From Bacillota bacterium (GTDB taxonomy: Bacteria; Bacillota; TC1): 64,000 nt of DNA. The position numbers and the translations under genes were made by a program. The notes under the pieces are model-generated. The model had not been told where the DNA came from and did not search any database. It saw only the letters and a program-made list of their open reading frames with translations. Of this stretch, positions 53,549 to 63,782 are shown piece after piece (the stretch's first letter is position 1; each line of letters starts with the position of its first letter). The DNA lies in the NCBI GenBank assembly GCA_028683955.1, contig JAQUGR010000001.1:248001-312000 (forward strand), read 5' to 3'.

Positions 53549-54319
53549 ATGGCAGTAGGAGTTTTTGATTCTGGTATTGGTGGAATGACAGTTGTAAGGG
53601 AGATTAGAAAGAGATTTCCTAACGAAAAGATTATATATTTTGGGGATACGAAAAGAGTTCCTTATGGGGAAAAGACCCAGGAAGAACTTATTAGTTTTTC
53701 TGAACAAATTGTAAGTTTTTTAATAAGCCAAGGAGCAAAAGTAATAGTTGATGCTTGTAATACAACTTCTGCTTTAGCTTTGCCTTATTTAAAAAAGAAG
53801 TTTGATATACCTATAATAGGTGTATTAGAGCCTGGTGCTAATAAAGCAGTTGATGTGGCTATGAAAAAAATTGGATTAATTGCAACATCGGCAACCATAA
53901 ATAGTAATTCTTATCAAAAAAGTATTAATATTTTAAAATCTGATATTGAAGTTACTGCAGTTGCTTGTCCTAAATTAGTTGGATTTATTGAAGATGGAGA
54001 TTTGAATTCTGATTATTTAAAAAAAGTCTTAAATAATTATTTAAATACAATATTTCTAAATAATTGCGATACACTTATACTTGGGTGTACACATTATCCT
54101 TTTTTGACTAAAACTATAGCTGAAATTATAGGCGAGGATATAAAATTAGTTGATCCTGCTATTTCCACTGTAGATATTTTAGAGAAATATCTAGATGGAT
54201 CACATAGTGAAGAAATATGTTATGTTAGTGGTGATTATCATAGTTTTAATAATACATTAATGAAACTTTATCCAAAACATGGTTTTGAAAAAATAGTAGA
54301 ATTTGACCCGATAAAATAA
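53549..54319 (+). CDS. murI: Glutamate racemase
   Basis: Supplies D-glutamate for peptidoglycan. 256 residues: VFDSGIGGMTVVREI, two catalytic cysteines in DACNTTSALAL and LGCTHYPFL, with FGDTKRVPYG (proton-transfer site). Both Cys-containing halves are complete. SD TGGAGGC precedes ATG 53549. rph follows, a common Firmicutes pairing. Confidence 0.95.
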   Translation: MAVGVFDSGIGGMTVVREIRKRFPNEKIIYFGDTKRVPYGEKTQEELISFSEQIVSFLISQGAKVIVDACNTTSALALPYLKKKFDIPIIGVLEPGANKAVDVAMKKIGLIATSATINSNSYQKSINILKSDIEVTAVACPKLVGFIEDGDLNSDYLKKVLNNYLNTIFLNNCDTLILGCTHYPFLTKTIAEIIGEDIKLVDPAISTVDILEKYLDGSHSEEICYVSGDYHSFNNTLMKLYPKHGFEKIVEFDPIK

Positions 54320-54330
54320 GGGGAATTAGT

Positions 54331-55035
54331 ATGAGAAAAATAAGTCTTAAAAAAGTAGCATTAAAATATCCAGAAGGTTCTTGTTTGATTAGAATGGGCG
54401 ATACAATTGTACTAGCAACTGCTTCTATTGAAGAAAAAGTACCACCATTTCTTATTGGAACAGGCAAAGGTTGGGTTACAGCTGAGTATAATATGTTGCC
54501 AAGATCAAATAAAAACAGAAAAATTAGAAGCAATAATCTTATTAAACCTGATGGTAGAGCTTTGGAAATCCAAAGATTAATAGGTAGGGCTTTAAGAACT
54601 GCAGTTGATAGGAAAATGTTAGGTGAACGTACAATAACAATTGATTGTGAGGTTATTCAAGCTGATGGTGGGACAAGAACAGCATCAATAAATGCTGGCT
54701 TCGTAGCCTTATATGAGGCCTGTCAACATCTGGTTAATACGAAAACAATAAAAATTTTCCCAATAAGATTCTTTGTAGGTGCTGTAAGTGTTGGCAAAGT
54801 AGGTAAAAAATATATTCAAGATTTATGCTACGCAGAAGATAGTAAAGCTATTGTTGATATGAATATAGTGTTGAATGAGTTTGGTGATTTTATTGAATTA
54901 CAAGGATCTGGTGAAGAAGATGTATATTCAAAAGATGACTTAAATGAATTAATTGCACTAGCACAAAAGGGTATTGAAGAAATAATATTAAAGCAAAAGG
55001 AATTAGTTAATGAAAATACTATTGGCAACATATAA
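54331..55035 (+). CDS. rph: RNase PH with short N-terminus
   Basis: Phosphorolytic 3' exoribonuclease for tRNA ends. 234 residues. Core motifs: VPPFLIGTGKGWVTAEYNMLPRS, EIQRLIGRALRTAVD (substrate-site Arg), CEVIQADGGTRTASINAGFVAL, and ELQGSGEEDVYSKDDL. The N-terminus reads MRKISLKKVALKYPEGS and lacks about ten residues including the family's usual DGRxxDELRP stretch. No in-frame upstream codon can restore it, as a TGA is met at 54304. Activity and hexamer formation could differ. SD AAGGGG precedes the ATG. Confidence 0.9.
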   Translation: MRKISLKKVALKYPEGSCLIRMGDTIVLATASIEEKVPPFLIGTGKGWVTAEYNMLPRSNKNRKIRSNNLIKPDGRALEIQRLIGRALRTAVDRKMLGERTITIDCEVIQADGGTRTASINAGFVALYEACQHLVNTKTIKIFPIRFFVGAVSVGKVGKKYIQDLCYAEDSKAIVDMNIVLNEFGDFIELQGSGEEDVYSKDDLNELIALAQKGIEEIILKQKELVNENTIGNI

Positions 55036-55600
55036 TAATCATAAACTTCATGAGTTTAAAACTTTGGTAGGTAATGCTAATATTGAACTAATTAGTTTAT
55101 CGGATGTTGGATTTACTGAAGAAATTATTGAAAATGGAAATAGTTTTATCGAAAATGCCCTGATTAAAGCAGAAACTATTTATAATATTTATAAAATACC
55201 AACATTGGCCGATGATTCAGGTATTTGTATAGATGCATTAGATGGGGAACCTGGTATACATTCAGCAAGGTTTGCAGGTGAAGAAACAAAAGCTCAGGAA
55301 AAAAATAAAATTATTATTGATCTATTAAAAGGCAAAGTCGATAGAAATGCACATTATACTTGTGCTTTAGCATTCGTAAGTAATAATGAAAAATTTGTAA
55401 TAGAAAAGTATTGTCATGGAACTATAATTGAAAAAGAAATTGGAGTTAATGGATTTGGTTATGATCCAATATTTTACCTAGAAAAATTCAATAAAACATT
55501 AGGTGAAATTTCTTTAAAAGAAAAAAATTTGATTAGCCATAGAGGACAAGCTTTTATGGAATTTAAAAAATATATAGAAAGTAAAAATAGCATAGAATAA
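55010..55600 (+). CDS. rdgB: XTP/dITP pyrophosphatase (RdgB/HAM1 family)
   Basis: Removes deaminated purine nucleoside triphosphates from the pool. 196 residues: LATYNNHKLHEF, ENALIKAETIY, ADDSGICIDALDGEPGIHSARFAG, GVNGFGYDPIF and SHRGQAF are the family motifs. The gene begins 26 bases inside the end of rph; the fusion of frames is not seen, so this is overlap only. A hairpin terminator overlaps its stop codon. Confidence 0.94.
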   Translation: MKILLATYNNHKLHEFKTLVGNANIELISLSDVGFTEEIIENGNSFIENALIKAETIYNIYKIPTLADDSGICIDALDGEPGIHSARFAGEETKAQEKNKIIIDLLKGKVDRNAHYTCALAFVSNNEKFVIEKYCHGTIIEKEIGVNGFGYDPIFYLEKFNKTLGEISLKEKNLISHRGQAFMEFKKYIESKNSIE

Positions 55601-55617
55601 TCTATGCTATTATTTTA
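55586..55617 (+). terminator. Probable intrinsic terminator after rdgB
   Basis: AATAGCATAG pairs with CTATGCTATT (55586-55595 with 55602-55611), loop AATAAT, then a TATTTTA tail. The T tract is imperfect. Confidence 0.65.
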
Positions 55618-55624
55618 ATATAAC

Positions 55625-55653
55625 TTAAAATAATTACTGAAAAGTAGTATAAT
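55625..55653 (+). promoter_or_regulatory. Probable promoter of lepA
   Basis: TTAAAA (55625-55630), 17-base spacer, perfect TATAAT (55648-55653). The -35 hexamer is a weak match. Confidence 0.5.
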
Positions 55654-55685
55654 GATAGAATAGGTAAAAAATTACGAGGTGAAAG

Positions 55686-57491
55686 ATGACTGATTTAAGC
55701 AATATAAGAAATTTTTGTATTATAGCACATATAGATCATGGTAAATCAACATTAGCAGATAGACTAATAGAATATACTGGTGCTGTTGAAAAAAGGGATA
55801 TGACATCTCAATTATTGGATCAGATGGATTTAGAACAAGAACGTGGAATTACTATTAAACTTCAAGCGGTTAAAATGAAGTATTTTGCCGATGATGGTAG
55901 AGAATATTTATTAAATTTAATAGATACTCCAGGTCATGTAGATTTTACATATGAAGTTTCAAGAAGCTTAGCTGCTTGTGAAGGGGCATTATTAGTTGTT
56001 GATGCATCACAAGGTATTGAAGCACAGACTTTGGCTAATGTATATTTAGCACTTGAAAATAATTTAGAAATAATTCCAGTAATTAATAAAATTGATCTTC
56101 CAAGTGCAGAACCTGAAAAAGTTAAACAAGAAATAGAAGATATAATTGGGTTAGATACTTCAAATGCAATATTTACTTCTGCCAAGACTGGTGAGGGAAC
56201 AAAAGAAATTCTTGAAGCAATAGTGAGATATGTCCCTGAACCAATTGGTGATTATGAAGCTCCATTAAAAGCTTTAATATTTGATTCAAACTTTGATGCA
56301 TATAAAGGTGCATTATCTTATGTAAGAATTATTGATGGATCTGTAAAAAAAGGTATGAAAATTAGAATGTTTGCAACAGGTAAAGAATTTGAAGTTACTG
56401 AAGTAGGAATATTTGAACCTTTACACAAGGTTGTAGACTCATTAAAAGCTGGAGAAGTTGGTTATATAGCAGCTAGCATTAAAAAAGTAGCTGATACTAG
56501 AGTCGGTGATACAATAACTGGAGCTGCAAATCCATGTATAAAACCTTTAGAGGGATATAAAAAAGCTGTGCCAATGGTTTATTGTGGGTTATATCCAATT
56601 GATAATGATCAATATAATGAGCTGAAAGATGCTTTGGAAAAATTGCAATTAAATGATGCCTCACTATTATTTGAACCAGAAACTTCGTCTGCTTTAGGCT
56701 TTGGATTTAGGTGTGGATTTTTAGGCTTATTACATATGGAAATTGTTCAAGAACGATTAGAAAGAGAATATAATTTATCATTGATTACTACCGCACCAAG
56801 CGTTATATTTATTGTTCATTTAACAGATGGAACAACAATGAAAATAGATAGTCCAGCTCAATTACCTGATACCAGATTAGTGGATTACTTAGAAGAACCC
56901 TTGGTCAAAGCATCGATAATGGTACCGAATGAATATGTTGGGACAGTAATGGATTTATGTCAAGATAAAAGGGGCGTATTTGTAAATATGGAATATATAA
57001 CTCCTAAAAGAGTTGTACTAACCTATAAATTACCATTAGGTGAAATAATTTATGATTTCTTTGATCAATTAAAATCTCGTACTAAAGGTTATGCTAGTTT
57101 AGACTATGAATTAGCTGGGCATGAAAGATCTAGTTTAGTTAAATTAGATATTTTATTAGCAGGAGAGATTATTGATGCTTTGTCCTGTATAGTTCATAGA
57201 GATAAAGCTTATCATAGAGGTAGAGCTTTAGTTAGTAAACTTAGACAATTAATACCAAGACAAATGTTTGAAGTGCCAATTCAAGCTGCAATTGGCACTA
57301 AAGTTATAGCTAGAGAGACAGTCAAAGCTATGAGAAAAGATGTGCTGGAAAAATGTTATGGTGGTGATATATCTAGGAAAAGAAAGCTTCTTGAAAAACA
57401 GAAGGAAGGTAAAAAAAGAATGAAGCAGGTTGGTAGAATAGAAGTACCACAAGAAGCATTTATGGCAGTTTTAAGTTTAGATGATGAATAA
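55686..57491 (+). CDS. lepA: Elongation factor 4 (LepA)
   Basis: Ribosome-bound GTPase that aids translation and 30S assembly. 601 residues: G1 [19 protein letters not shown]3 [17 protein letters not shown]4 NKIDLPSA and the LepA-specific C-terminal domain ([55 protein letters not shown]). GAGGTGAAAG precedes ATG 55686. The end overlaps hemW by 11 bases; lepA-hemW is the conserved order. Confidence 0.97.
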   Translation: MTDLSNIRNFCIIAHIDHGKSTLADRLIEYTGAVEKRDMTSQLLDQMDLEQERGITIKLQAVKMKYFADDGREYLLNLIDTPGHVDFTYEVSRSLAACEGALLVVDASQGIEAQTLANVYLALENNLEIIPVINKIDLPSAEPEKVKQEIEDIIGLDTSNAIFTSAKTGEGTKEILEAIVRYVPEPIGDYEAPLKALIFDSNFDAYKGALSYVRIIDGSVKKGMKIRMFATGKEFEVTEVGIFEPLHKVVDSLKAGEVGYIAASIKKVADTRVGDTITGAANPCIKPLEGYKKAVPMVYCGLYPIDNDQYNELKDALEKLQLNDASLLFEPETSSALGFGFRCGFLGLLHMEIVQERLEREYNLSLITTAPSVIFIVHLTDGTTMKIDSPAQLPDTRLVDYLEEPLVKASIMVPNEYVGTVMDLCQDKRGVFVNMEYITPKRVVLTYKLPLGEIIYDFFDQLKSRTKGYASLDYELAGHERSSLVKLDILLAGEIIDALSCIVHRDKAYHRGRALVSKLRQLIPRQMFEVPIQAAIGTKVIARETVKAMRKDVLEKCYGGDISRKRKLLEKQKEGKKRMKQVGRIEVPQEAFMAVLSLDDE

Positions 57492-58605
57492 GAATATAGG
57501 AGTATATATACATATTCCTTTTTGTATACAAAAATGTAATTATTGTGACTTCGTTTCATTTACAAATTATGGGTTAGAAGATAAATACTTCCAAAAACTA
57601 CTTATGGAAATTGATTTATTAGAATATGATGGCAGACCTATAAATACAATATATTTTGGTGGTGGTACACCCTCCACCGTAAAGCCTGAAAATATTGAAC
57701 TAGTTGTTTTAAAATTAAAAGAAAAACTAGACCTATCAAATTTAGTAGAAATGACTATTGAAATTAATCCAGGAACCTGTAATAATGATAGCATAGGTAA
57801 ATACTATGAAATGGGGTTTGACAGGATTTCAATAGGAGTGCAAACCTTTGATGAAATTATGTTAGGTAAATTAGGAAGAATACATGGGGAAGCAGATATA
57901 TATAAAACAATTAATCTAGCAAAGAAAGTTGGATTTAAAAATATTTCTATCGATTTAATGTTTGGCTTGCCGGGTGATAGTCTTGAAAGATTAGATAGAG
58001 ATTTAGGAATAGCAATGGATTTAAATCTTCAACATATTTCAACATATGGCTTAATAGTAGAACCTGGTACAAAATTTTATGAAGAGCAAAAAAAGGGAGT
58101 ATTAAAATTACCAGAAGAAGAACTGCTGTTAAATATGCGGAAATTAATAAATAAGAAATTAAGCAAATTTAAATTTAGTCGGTATGAGATTGCAAATTAT
58201 GCAAGAGTAGGATATGAATCTAAGCATAATCTGATTTATTGGAATAATGATGATTATTATGGATTTGGACTTAATAGCACTAGTAAAATTAGAAATCTTA
58301 GATTTAAAAATGAATCTGATTTAAATAAATATATTAATATGGATAATTTTGATAAACATAATCTGGAAGAAATAACAAATGAGATGGAAATAGAGGAAGG
58401 AATTTTCCTTGGACTAAGATTATTAACTGGCATTGATTTAGAAGATTTTCTGAACAGATATAAAATAGATATTAAAAAGAAATATGAAAAAGTTCTTGGT
58501 GAATTATTAGAAATAAATGCAATTATAGTAAATGATAAGATGCTGAAGCTAACTGATTATGGAATGGAGATTTCTAATTATTGCATGGCGAAGTTTTTAT
58601 CATAA
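57481..58605 (+). CDS. hemW: HemW-like radical SAM protein
   Basis: Heme-chaperone-like member of the oxygen-independent coproporphyrinogen III oxidase family. 374 residues from ATG 57481 (second codon also Met). Radical SAM motif [10 protein letters not shown] (CxxxCxxC), GGGTPSTV, and the HemW-domain segment near [19 protein letters not shown]. The CNYC set lacks the extra fourth Cys that marks HemN. In several bacteria HemW inserts heme; heme synthesis genes are not seen here. It follows lepA by overlap. Confidence 0.92.
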   Translation: MMNKNIGVYIHIPFCIQKCNYCDFVSFTNYGLEDKYFQKLLMEIDLLEYDGRPINTIYFGGGTPSTVKPENIELVVLKLKEKLDLSNLVEMTIEINPGTCNNDSIGKYYEMGFDRISIGVQTFDEIMLGKLGRIHGEADIYKTINLAKKVGFKNISIDLMFGLPGDSLERLDRDLGIAMDLNLQHISTYGLIVEPGTKFYEEQKKGVLKLPEEELLLNMRKLINKKLSKFKFSRYEIANYARVGYESKHNLIYWNNDDYYGFGLNSTSKIRNLRFKNESDLNKYINMDNFDKHNLEEITNEMEIEEGIFLGLRLLTGIDLEDFLNRYKIDIKKKYEKVLGELLEINAIIVNDKMLKLTDYGMEISNYCMAKFLS

Positions 58606-58614
58606 GGAGGAAGT

Positions 58615-61600
58615 ATGGAAACACTTAGATTAGGAATGGATGTAGGATCAACGACCGTTAAAGTTGTTGTTGTAGATAAAGATGATAATTGTCTTTTCAA
58701 GTCGTATGAACGACATTATTCAGAAATTATAAAAACAGGAATTGATATGTTAAAGTCAGTTATGGTAATGTTCCCTGACTATACTTTTAAAATGATGTTT
58801 AGTGGATCTGGGGGCATGGGGTTAGCAGAAAAGCTTAAAATGCCTTTTGTACAAGAAGTTATAGCCCTAACAGAGGCTATAGAAAAATATATACCACAAA
58901 CTGATGTTGCAATTGAACTAGGTGGTGAAGATGCTAAAATAACATACCTTGGTGCTAGTAGCGAACAAAGAATGAATGGTGTATGTGCTGGTGGAACCGG
59001 AGCTTTTATTGATCAGATGGCACAATTACTACAAGTTGAAGTTAATGAATTAAATGAAATGGCAAAAAAATATAACACCATTTATCCAATAGCATCAAGA
59101 TGTGGAGTATTTGCTAAATCTGATGTACAACCATTGATTAATGAAGGGGCTAATGTATCTGATATTGCTGTGTCAATATTCCAAGCAGTAGTAAACCAAA
59201 CTATTAGTGGATTGGCCTGTGGACGTCCGATTAGAGGCAAGGTGGCTTTCTTAGGAGGACCCTTAACCTTTATGTCAGAATTGAGAAATAGATTTATAGA
59301 CGTATTGAAATTAACTGATGAAGATATTATTTTCCCGGAAAATTCTCAATATTTTGTAGCATTGGGAACAGCTGAATTAGTAAAAAAGGAAGAAAAAGAA
59401 TTTAAACTATCAGAAGTATTAAGTGCGATAGCAGATAGAGATATATCATCAGAAAATATTTCTACTTTACCACCTTTATTTAAAGATGAAGCTGAATATA
59501 ATGCTTTTAAAGAACGTCATGCTAAAGCTAAAGTGGATAGAGTGGATTTTGATAAGAGTACTCCTCCATATTTCCTAGGAATAGATGCAGGATCAACAAC
59601 AAGTAAAATGGCAATAATTGATAATAATGGTGCGCTGGTTTGGTCATTTTATGGAAGTAATGAAGGTAAACCACTATCCAATATTGTTTTACAATTATTA
59701 AATCTATATAAGGATATACCAAAGCTTAAAATTGCTAGATCTGGAGTAACAGGTTATGGTGAAGGTCTTATAAAAGCCGCTTTACAAGTTGATGAGGGTG
59801 AAATAGAAACTGTTGCACATTTTAAAGCAGCAAATTTTTTCAAATCTGGTGTTGACTTTATATTAGATATTGGTGGTCAAGATATGAAGTCTCTACAAGT
59901 TAGAGATGGGGTAATAACTAGTATAATGTTAAATGAAGCTTGCTCATCTGGCTGTGGTTCATTTATAGAAACATATGCAAATTCTCTTTCATTACCTGTT
60001 AAAGAATTTGCTCAAAAAGCATTATTGTCACCAAGTCCAGTTGATCTTGGAACTAGGTGTACTGTATTTATGAATTCTAAAATAAAACAAGCTCAAAAGG
60101 ATGGGGCAAGTGTAGGCGATATATCAGCTGGTGTCTCTTATTCAGTTATAAAAAATGCTTTATATAAAGTGATTAAATTAAAAAACACTGCAGAATTAGG
60201 AGAAAATATAGTAGTTCAAGGTGGAACATTTTACAATGATGCAGTTTTGAGAGCCTTTGAACTTATTATCGAAAGAGAAGTTATCAGACCTGATATAGCC
60301 GGTATAATGGGTGCTTTTGGTATGGCTTTAATAGCAAAAGAGCGATATAGTGTTGAGGATAAAAGCATATTACTAGGTCAAAAAGATTTAGTTAAATTTA
60401 ATTATGTTAATGATATGAAACGTTGTGGATTATGTGGTAACAATTGTTTATTAACAATTAGTACATTTCCAACTGGTGATTTCTTTGTGTCTGGAAACAG
60501 GTGCGAAAGAGGTGCCGGTATAGCTGAAGATGCTAAAAATAAGTTGCCGAATGTTTATGAGTATACTTATAATAGACTGTTTAGTTATTATCATCCATTA
60601 GATAAATCGCTTGCTAGAAGAGGTACAATAGGCATACCTAGAGCTCTAAATGTATATGCACATTATCCTTTGTGGTTCACATTTTTTACTGAGCTTGGAT
60701 TTAGAGTAGAATTATCTAACAGAAGCTCGAAAAAGATATATGAATCAGGAATGGATTCAATACCATCGGAATCTATGTGTTATCCAGCGAAAATTACTAA
60801 TGGACATATAATGAATCTGCTGAAAAAAGGGGTTAAAACTATTTTTTATCCATCTATTCCTTATGATATTAAGGAAGAAGAAACTGCTGAGAATCAATAT
60901 AACTGTCCTATAGTTACAAGTTATCCTGAAGTGATTGAAAATAATATTGATGATATAAGAAATGATGATATAACTTTTATTCATCCATTTTTACCAATAT
61001 ATGATCAGAAAAAAATGGCTATTAGACTATATGATTCTCTTAAAAAAGATTTTAATATTAGTAAAAAAGAAATTATATTTGCATTAGAAAAAGCATATGA
61101 CGAATTGGGTAGATATAAAAGAGATATAGAAGAAAAAGGTATAGATATAGTAAATAAAATGCATGAAAAAGGCATGAGAGGTATAGTTTTAGCAGGCAGA
61201 CCATATCATGTAGATCCAGAAATTCACCATGGAATTCCTGAGATGTTCACACAACTTGGATTAGTAGTATTATCTGAAGAATCAATAGCAAAATTAGCTG
61301 AGGATAAAGATCATTTGCGAGTTGTTAATCAGTGGGTTTATCATTCAAGGCTATATAATGCCGCAGAATTTGTTAAAAATGAACCAACTATTGAATTAGT
61401 TCAATTAACATCATTTGGGTGTGGTTTAGATGCTATAACAACTGATCAAGTAAAAGAAATCCTTGATCGACATGGTAAACTTTATACATTAATTAAAATA
61501 GATGAAATTAATAATTTAGGAGCGGCTCGTATTCGTGCAAGATCTTTATTAGCTGCGATGAATGAAAGAACAAAAAATGTTGACGACTTTGTTAAAAAAC

Positions 61601-62859
61601 CAGTTCTGAAAACTCCTACTTTTAAAAAAGGAATGGAAGATTATACCTTATTGGCACCACAAATGTCTCCAATACATTTTCAGTTTTTGAAAGAAGCATT
61701 TAGATATCATGGATATAAATTGGAAGTATTAGAAGATATTTCAAACAAGGGTATGGACTTGGGTTTGCAATATGTTAATAATGATGCTTGTTATCCTACG
61801 CTAGTTGTTATAGGACAAGTTCTTGAAGCTTTAAGAAGCGGTAAATATGATCTTAAAAAGATTGCAATATTAATGACTCAAACAGGTGGTGGTTGTAGAG
61901 CAACAAATTATATTGCTTTAATGACAAAAGCTTTACATGATGCTGGATATCCTGATATTCCAATTATTCCTATAACAGCATCAAGTAACTTAGAAAAATC
62001 AACTGGTTTCAAAATTAGTATGAGCTTTTTACATCGTGTTCTAATGGCTATTATTTATGGTGATGTGTTACTTAGAGTATACAGAGCTACAAAGCCATAT
62101 GAAGCTACTGAAGGCTCAACTGAAGCTTTATATAAAAAGTGGGTAGAAAAGTGTGATGATTCAGTATATAAAGGAAAATTCAAGCAATTTTCTAATTATA
62201 TGAAAAAAATTGTTGAAGAATTTGATGAATTACCTAGATTAGACATAAAAAAACCTAAAGTTGGAATAGTTGGCGAAATTCTAGTTAAATTTCATCCTTT
62301 TGCAAATAATAGTGTAGTAGACTTTTTAGAAAAAGAAGGAGCAGAAGTTGTAGTTCCAGATTTATTAGATTTTTTCCTTTACTCTCTTTATAGCAATATC
62401 TTTAAATTTGAAAAATTAGCAGGAAAGAAAAAAGAGAAAACTTTAGCTATTTGGGCAATTAACGCTTTAGAGGTTTATAGGCGTTCTGCAAGAAATGCTT
62501 TGCGTAAATCAAAACATTTTCATGAGCAAGCAACTATAGGATCCCTCACAGAAGGTGCTAAACCCATACTATCTTTGGGTAATAGTATGGGAGAAGGTTG
62601 GTTTTTAACTGGTGAAATGGTAGAACTGATTGATAGCGGAGTGGAAAATATTGTTTGTGTACAACCATTTGGCTGTCTTCCGAATCATATTACTGGTAAA
62701 GGTGTAATTAAAGAACTCCATCATAGATATAATGATGCAAATATTGTTGCAGTAGATTATGATCCTGGAGCTAGTGAAGTTAATCAAATTAACAGATTAA
62801 AATTAATGTTATCAAAAGCATATAAAAATATTAATAATAATGCGAAAAATGATAAATAA
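58615..62859 (+). CDS. Large fused 2-hydroxyacyl-CoA dehydratase activase-type protein
   Basis: 1414 residues. First ASKHA ATPase domain begins GMDVGSTTVK (8-17) with CAGGTGAFIDQM; second begins GIDAGSTTSK (about 322-331) with EACSSGCGSFIETYA. Together they resemble two HgdC-type activators in tandem. Next comes a DUF2229-type stretch beginning near residue 668 (IGIPRALNVYAHYPLWFTFF), then an HgdB-like dehydratase-D-component domain to the C-terminus (GGCRATNYIALMTKALHDAG, QPFGCLPNHITGKGVIKELHHRYND). Such fusions are common in strict anaerobes with unknown partners. SD AAGGAGG precedes ATG 58615. Confidence 0.9.
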   Translation: METLRLGMDVGSTTVKVVVVDKDDNCLFKSYERHYSEIIKTGIDMLKSVMVMFPDYTFKMMFSGSGGMGLAEKLKMPFVQEVIALTEAIEKYIPQTDVAIELGGEDAKITYLGASSEQRMNGVCAGGTGAFIDQMAQLLQVEVNELNEMAKKYNTIYPIASRCGVFAKSDVQPLINEGANVSDIAVSIFQAVVNQTISGLACGRPIRGKVAFLGGPLTFMSELRNRFIDVLKLTDEDIIFPENSQYFVALGTAELVKKEEKEFKLSEVLSAIADRDISSENISTLPPLFKDEAEYNAFKERHAKAKVDRVDFDKSTPPYFLGIDAGSTTSKMAIIDNNGALVWSFYGSNEGKPLSNIVLQLLNLYKDIPKLKIARSGVTGYGEGLIKAALQVDEGEIETVAHFKAANFFKSGVDFILDIGGQDMKSLQVRDGVITSIMLNEACSSGCGSFIETYANSLSLPVKEFAQKALLSPSPVDLGTRCTVFMNSKIKQAQKDGASVGDISAGVSYSVIKNALYKVIKLKNTAELGENIVVQGGTFYNDAVLRAFELIIEREVIRPDIAGIMGAFGMALIAKERYSVEDKSILLGQKDLVKFNYVNDMKRCGLCGNNCLLTISTFPTGDFFVSGNRCERGAGIAEDAKNKLPNVYEYTYNRLFSYYHPLDKSLARRGTIGIPRALNVYAHYPLWFTFFTELGFRVELSNRSSKKIYESGMDSIPSESMCYPAKITNGHIMNLLKKGVKTIFYPSIPYDIKEEETAENQYNCPIVTSYPEVIENNIDDIRNDDITFIHPFLPIYDQKKMAIRLYDSLKKDFNISKKEIIFALEKAYDELGRYKRDIEEKGIDIVNKMHEKGMRGIVLAGRPYHVDPEIHHGIPEMFTQLGLVVLSEESIAKLAEDKDHLRVVNQWVYHSRLYNAAEFVKNEPTIELVQLTSFGCGLDAITTDQVKEILDRHGKLYTLIKIDEINNLGAARIRARSLLAAMNERTKNVDDFVKKPVLKTPTFKKGMEDYTLLAPQMSPIHFQFLKEAFRYHGYKLEVLEDISNKGMDLGLQYVNNDACYPTLVVIGQVLEALRSGKYDLKKIAILMTQTGGGCRATNYIALMTKALHDAGYPDIPIIPITASSNLEKSTGFKISMSFLHRVLMAIIYGDVLLRVYRATKPYEATEGSTEALYKKWVEKCDDSVYKGKFKQFSNYMKKIVEEFDELPRLDIKKPKVGIVGEILVKFHPFANNSVVDFLEKEGAEVVVPDLLDFFLYSLYSNIFKFEKLAGKKKEKTLAIWAINALEVYRRSARNALRKSKHFHEQATIGSLTEGAKPILSLGNSMGEGWFLTGEMVELIDSGVENIVCVQPFGCLPNHITGKGVIKELHHRYNDANIVAVDYDPGASEVNQINRLKLMLSKAYKNINNNAKNDK

Positions 62860-62869
62860 ATTGGTTTTT

Positions 62870-62905
62870 AAAAGGATGTGTGCTATGGTGCCACATCCTT
62901 TTATA
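62870..62905 (+). terminator. Intrinsic terminator after the activase gene
   Basis: AAAAGGATGTG (62870-62880) pairs with CACATCCTTTT (62892-62902), 11 bp, followed by ATA; the T run lies in the stem, so it could also stop the opposite strand. Confidence 0.8.
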
Positions 62906-62914
62906 TACTTTAGG

Positions 62915-62942
62915 TTGTTATTATGATATTATGTATTAAAAT
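62915..62942 (+). promoter_or_regulatory. Tentative promoter of the AIM24-family gene
   Basis: TTGTTA (62915-62920), 16-base spacer, TAAAAT (62937-62942). Other AT-rich hexamers are nearby, so this is only one possible reading. Confidence 0.35.
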
Positions 62943-62988
62943 TCACATTATACAAATTTAATTATTAAATTGAAAAGGAGTGACATAG

Positions 62989-63708
62989 ATGAAATATCAA
63001 TTAAGCAGTGATGGACCTTTTGCCCTGGTTAAATTACACTTGGCTAAAAATGAGGAAATAAAAATTGAAAAAGGTTCAATGGTATATCATAACGGAAATG
63101 TCACCCTAGAAGGAAAAATAAATAGTAACAATAAAAACACTTCTGTTCTTGGAAATATGCTTAAATCAGTTGCAAAATCAGTTGTAAGTGGGGAAAGTTT
63201 TTTTGTTACAATTGTTAAAAGTTTTACTGATGATGGAGAAATTAATATTGCCCCTCCAGCAATTGGCACAATAAAAGAATTGGAAATAGGCCCTTTACAA
63301 TGGTTTTTGAATGATGGAGTTTTTTTAGCTTGTGATAAAACAGTTGAATATTCCATGAAAAGACAATCTATGGGAAAAGCTGTTTTTGGTGGAACTGGTG
63401 GTTTGTTTGTTATGGAAACATCTGGAGTTGGGTCAATGATTATAAGCAGTTATGGTGAAATTGAAGAAATTGAATTAGATGGTAGTAATAAATTTATTGT
63501 TGATAATCGACATGTTTTAGCATGGGAAACTTCATTAGATTATGAGATAAAAGTAGCATCTGGTATCTTTGGTTTTTCAACAGGTGAAGGTTTAGTTAAT
63601 GAATTTAAAGGTAAAGGGAAAATTTTAATACAAACGAGAAATATTGCAAGTTTTGCCTCCTTTTTAGCATCTTGTGGAAGTCATAATCAAGGAATGACAT
63701 TTATTTAA
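62989..63708 (+). CDS. AIM24-family protein (TIGR00266)
   Basis: 239 residues of the tryptophan-RNA-binding-attenuator-like fold. Family pattern: VKLHLAKNEEIKIEKGSMVYHNGNVTLEGKI near the N-terminus, GEINIAPPAIGTIKELEIG, GTGGLFVMETSGVGSMIISSYGEIEEIEL, and the C-terminal GEGLVNEFKGKGKILIQTRNIASFA. Function is unknown in bacteria; the mitochondrial relative supports inner-membrane organisation. SD AAAGGAG precedes ATG 62989. It is a single-gene unit, closed by a strong terminator. Confidence 0.9.
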   Translation: MKYQLSSDGPFALVKLHLAKNEEIKIEKGSMVYHNGNVTLEGKINSNNKNTSVLGNMLKSVAKSVVSGESFFVTIVKSFTDDGEINIAPPAIGTIKELEIGPLQWFLNDGVFLACDKTVEYSMKRQSMGKAVFGGTGGLFVMETSGVGSMIISSYGEIEEIELDGSNKFIVDNRHVLAWETSLDYEIKVASGIFGFSTGEGLVNEFKGKGKILIQTRNIASFASFLASCGSHNQGMTFI

Positions 63709-63731
63709 AATTTAATATTAGAGAAAATTGA

Positions 63732-63772
63732 TAAATAAAAACAAAGCACATTTTGTGCTTTGTTTTTATTTA
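63732..63772. terminator. Bidirectional terminator between the AIM24-family gene and thrC
   Basis: 19-bp stem: 63732-63750 pairs with 63754-63772, core AAAAACAAAGCACA/TGTGCTTTGTTTTT, loop TTT. A and T tracts on both sides let it work for both converging genes. Confidence 0.9.
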
Positions 63773-63782
63773 AATATATTAA

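Noticed and set aside
54290-54340. Frameshift that hides the normal RNase PH N-terminus
   Set aside because: None of the frames upstream of 54331 encodes a DGRxxDELRP-like stretch, so a simple frameshift does not explain it.
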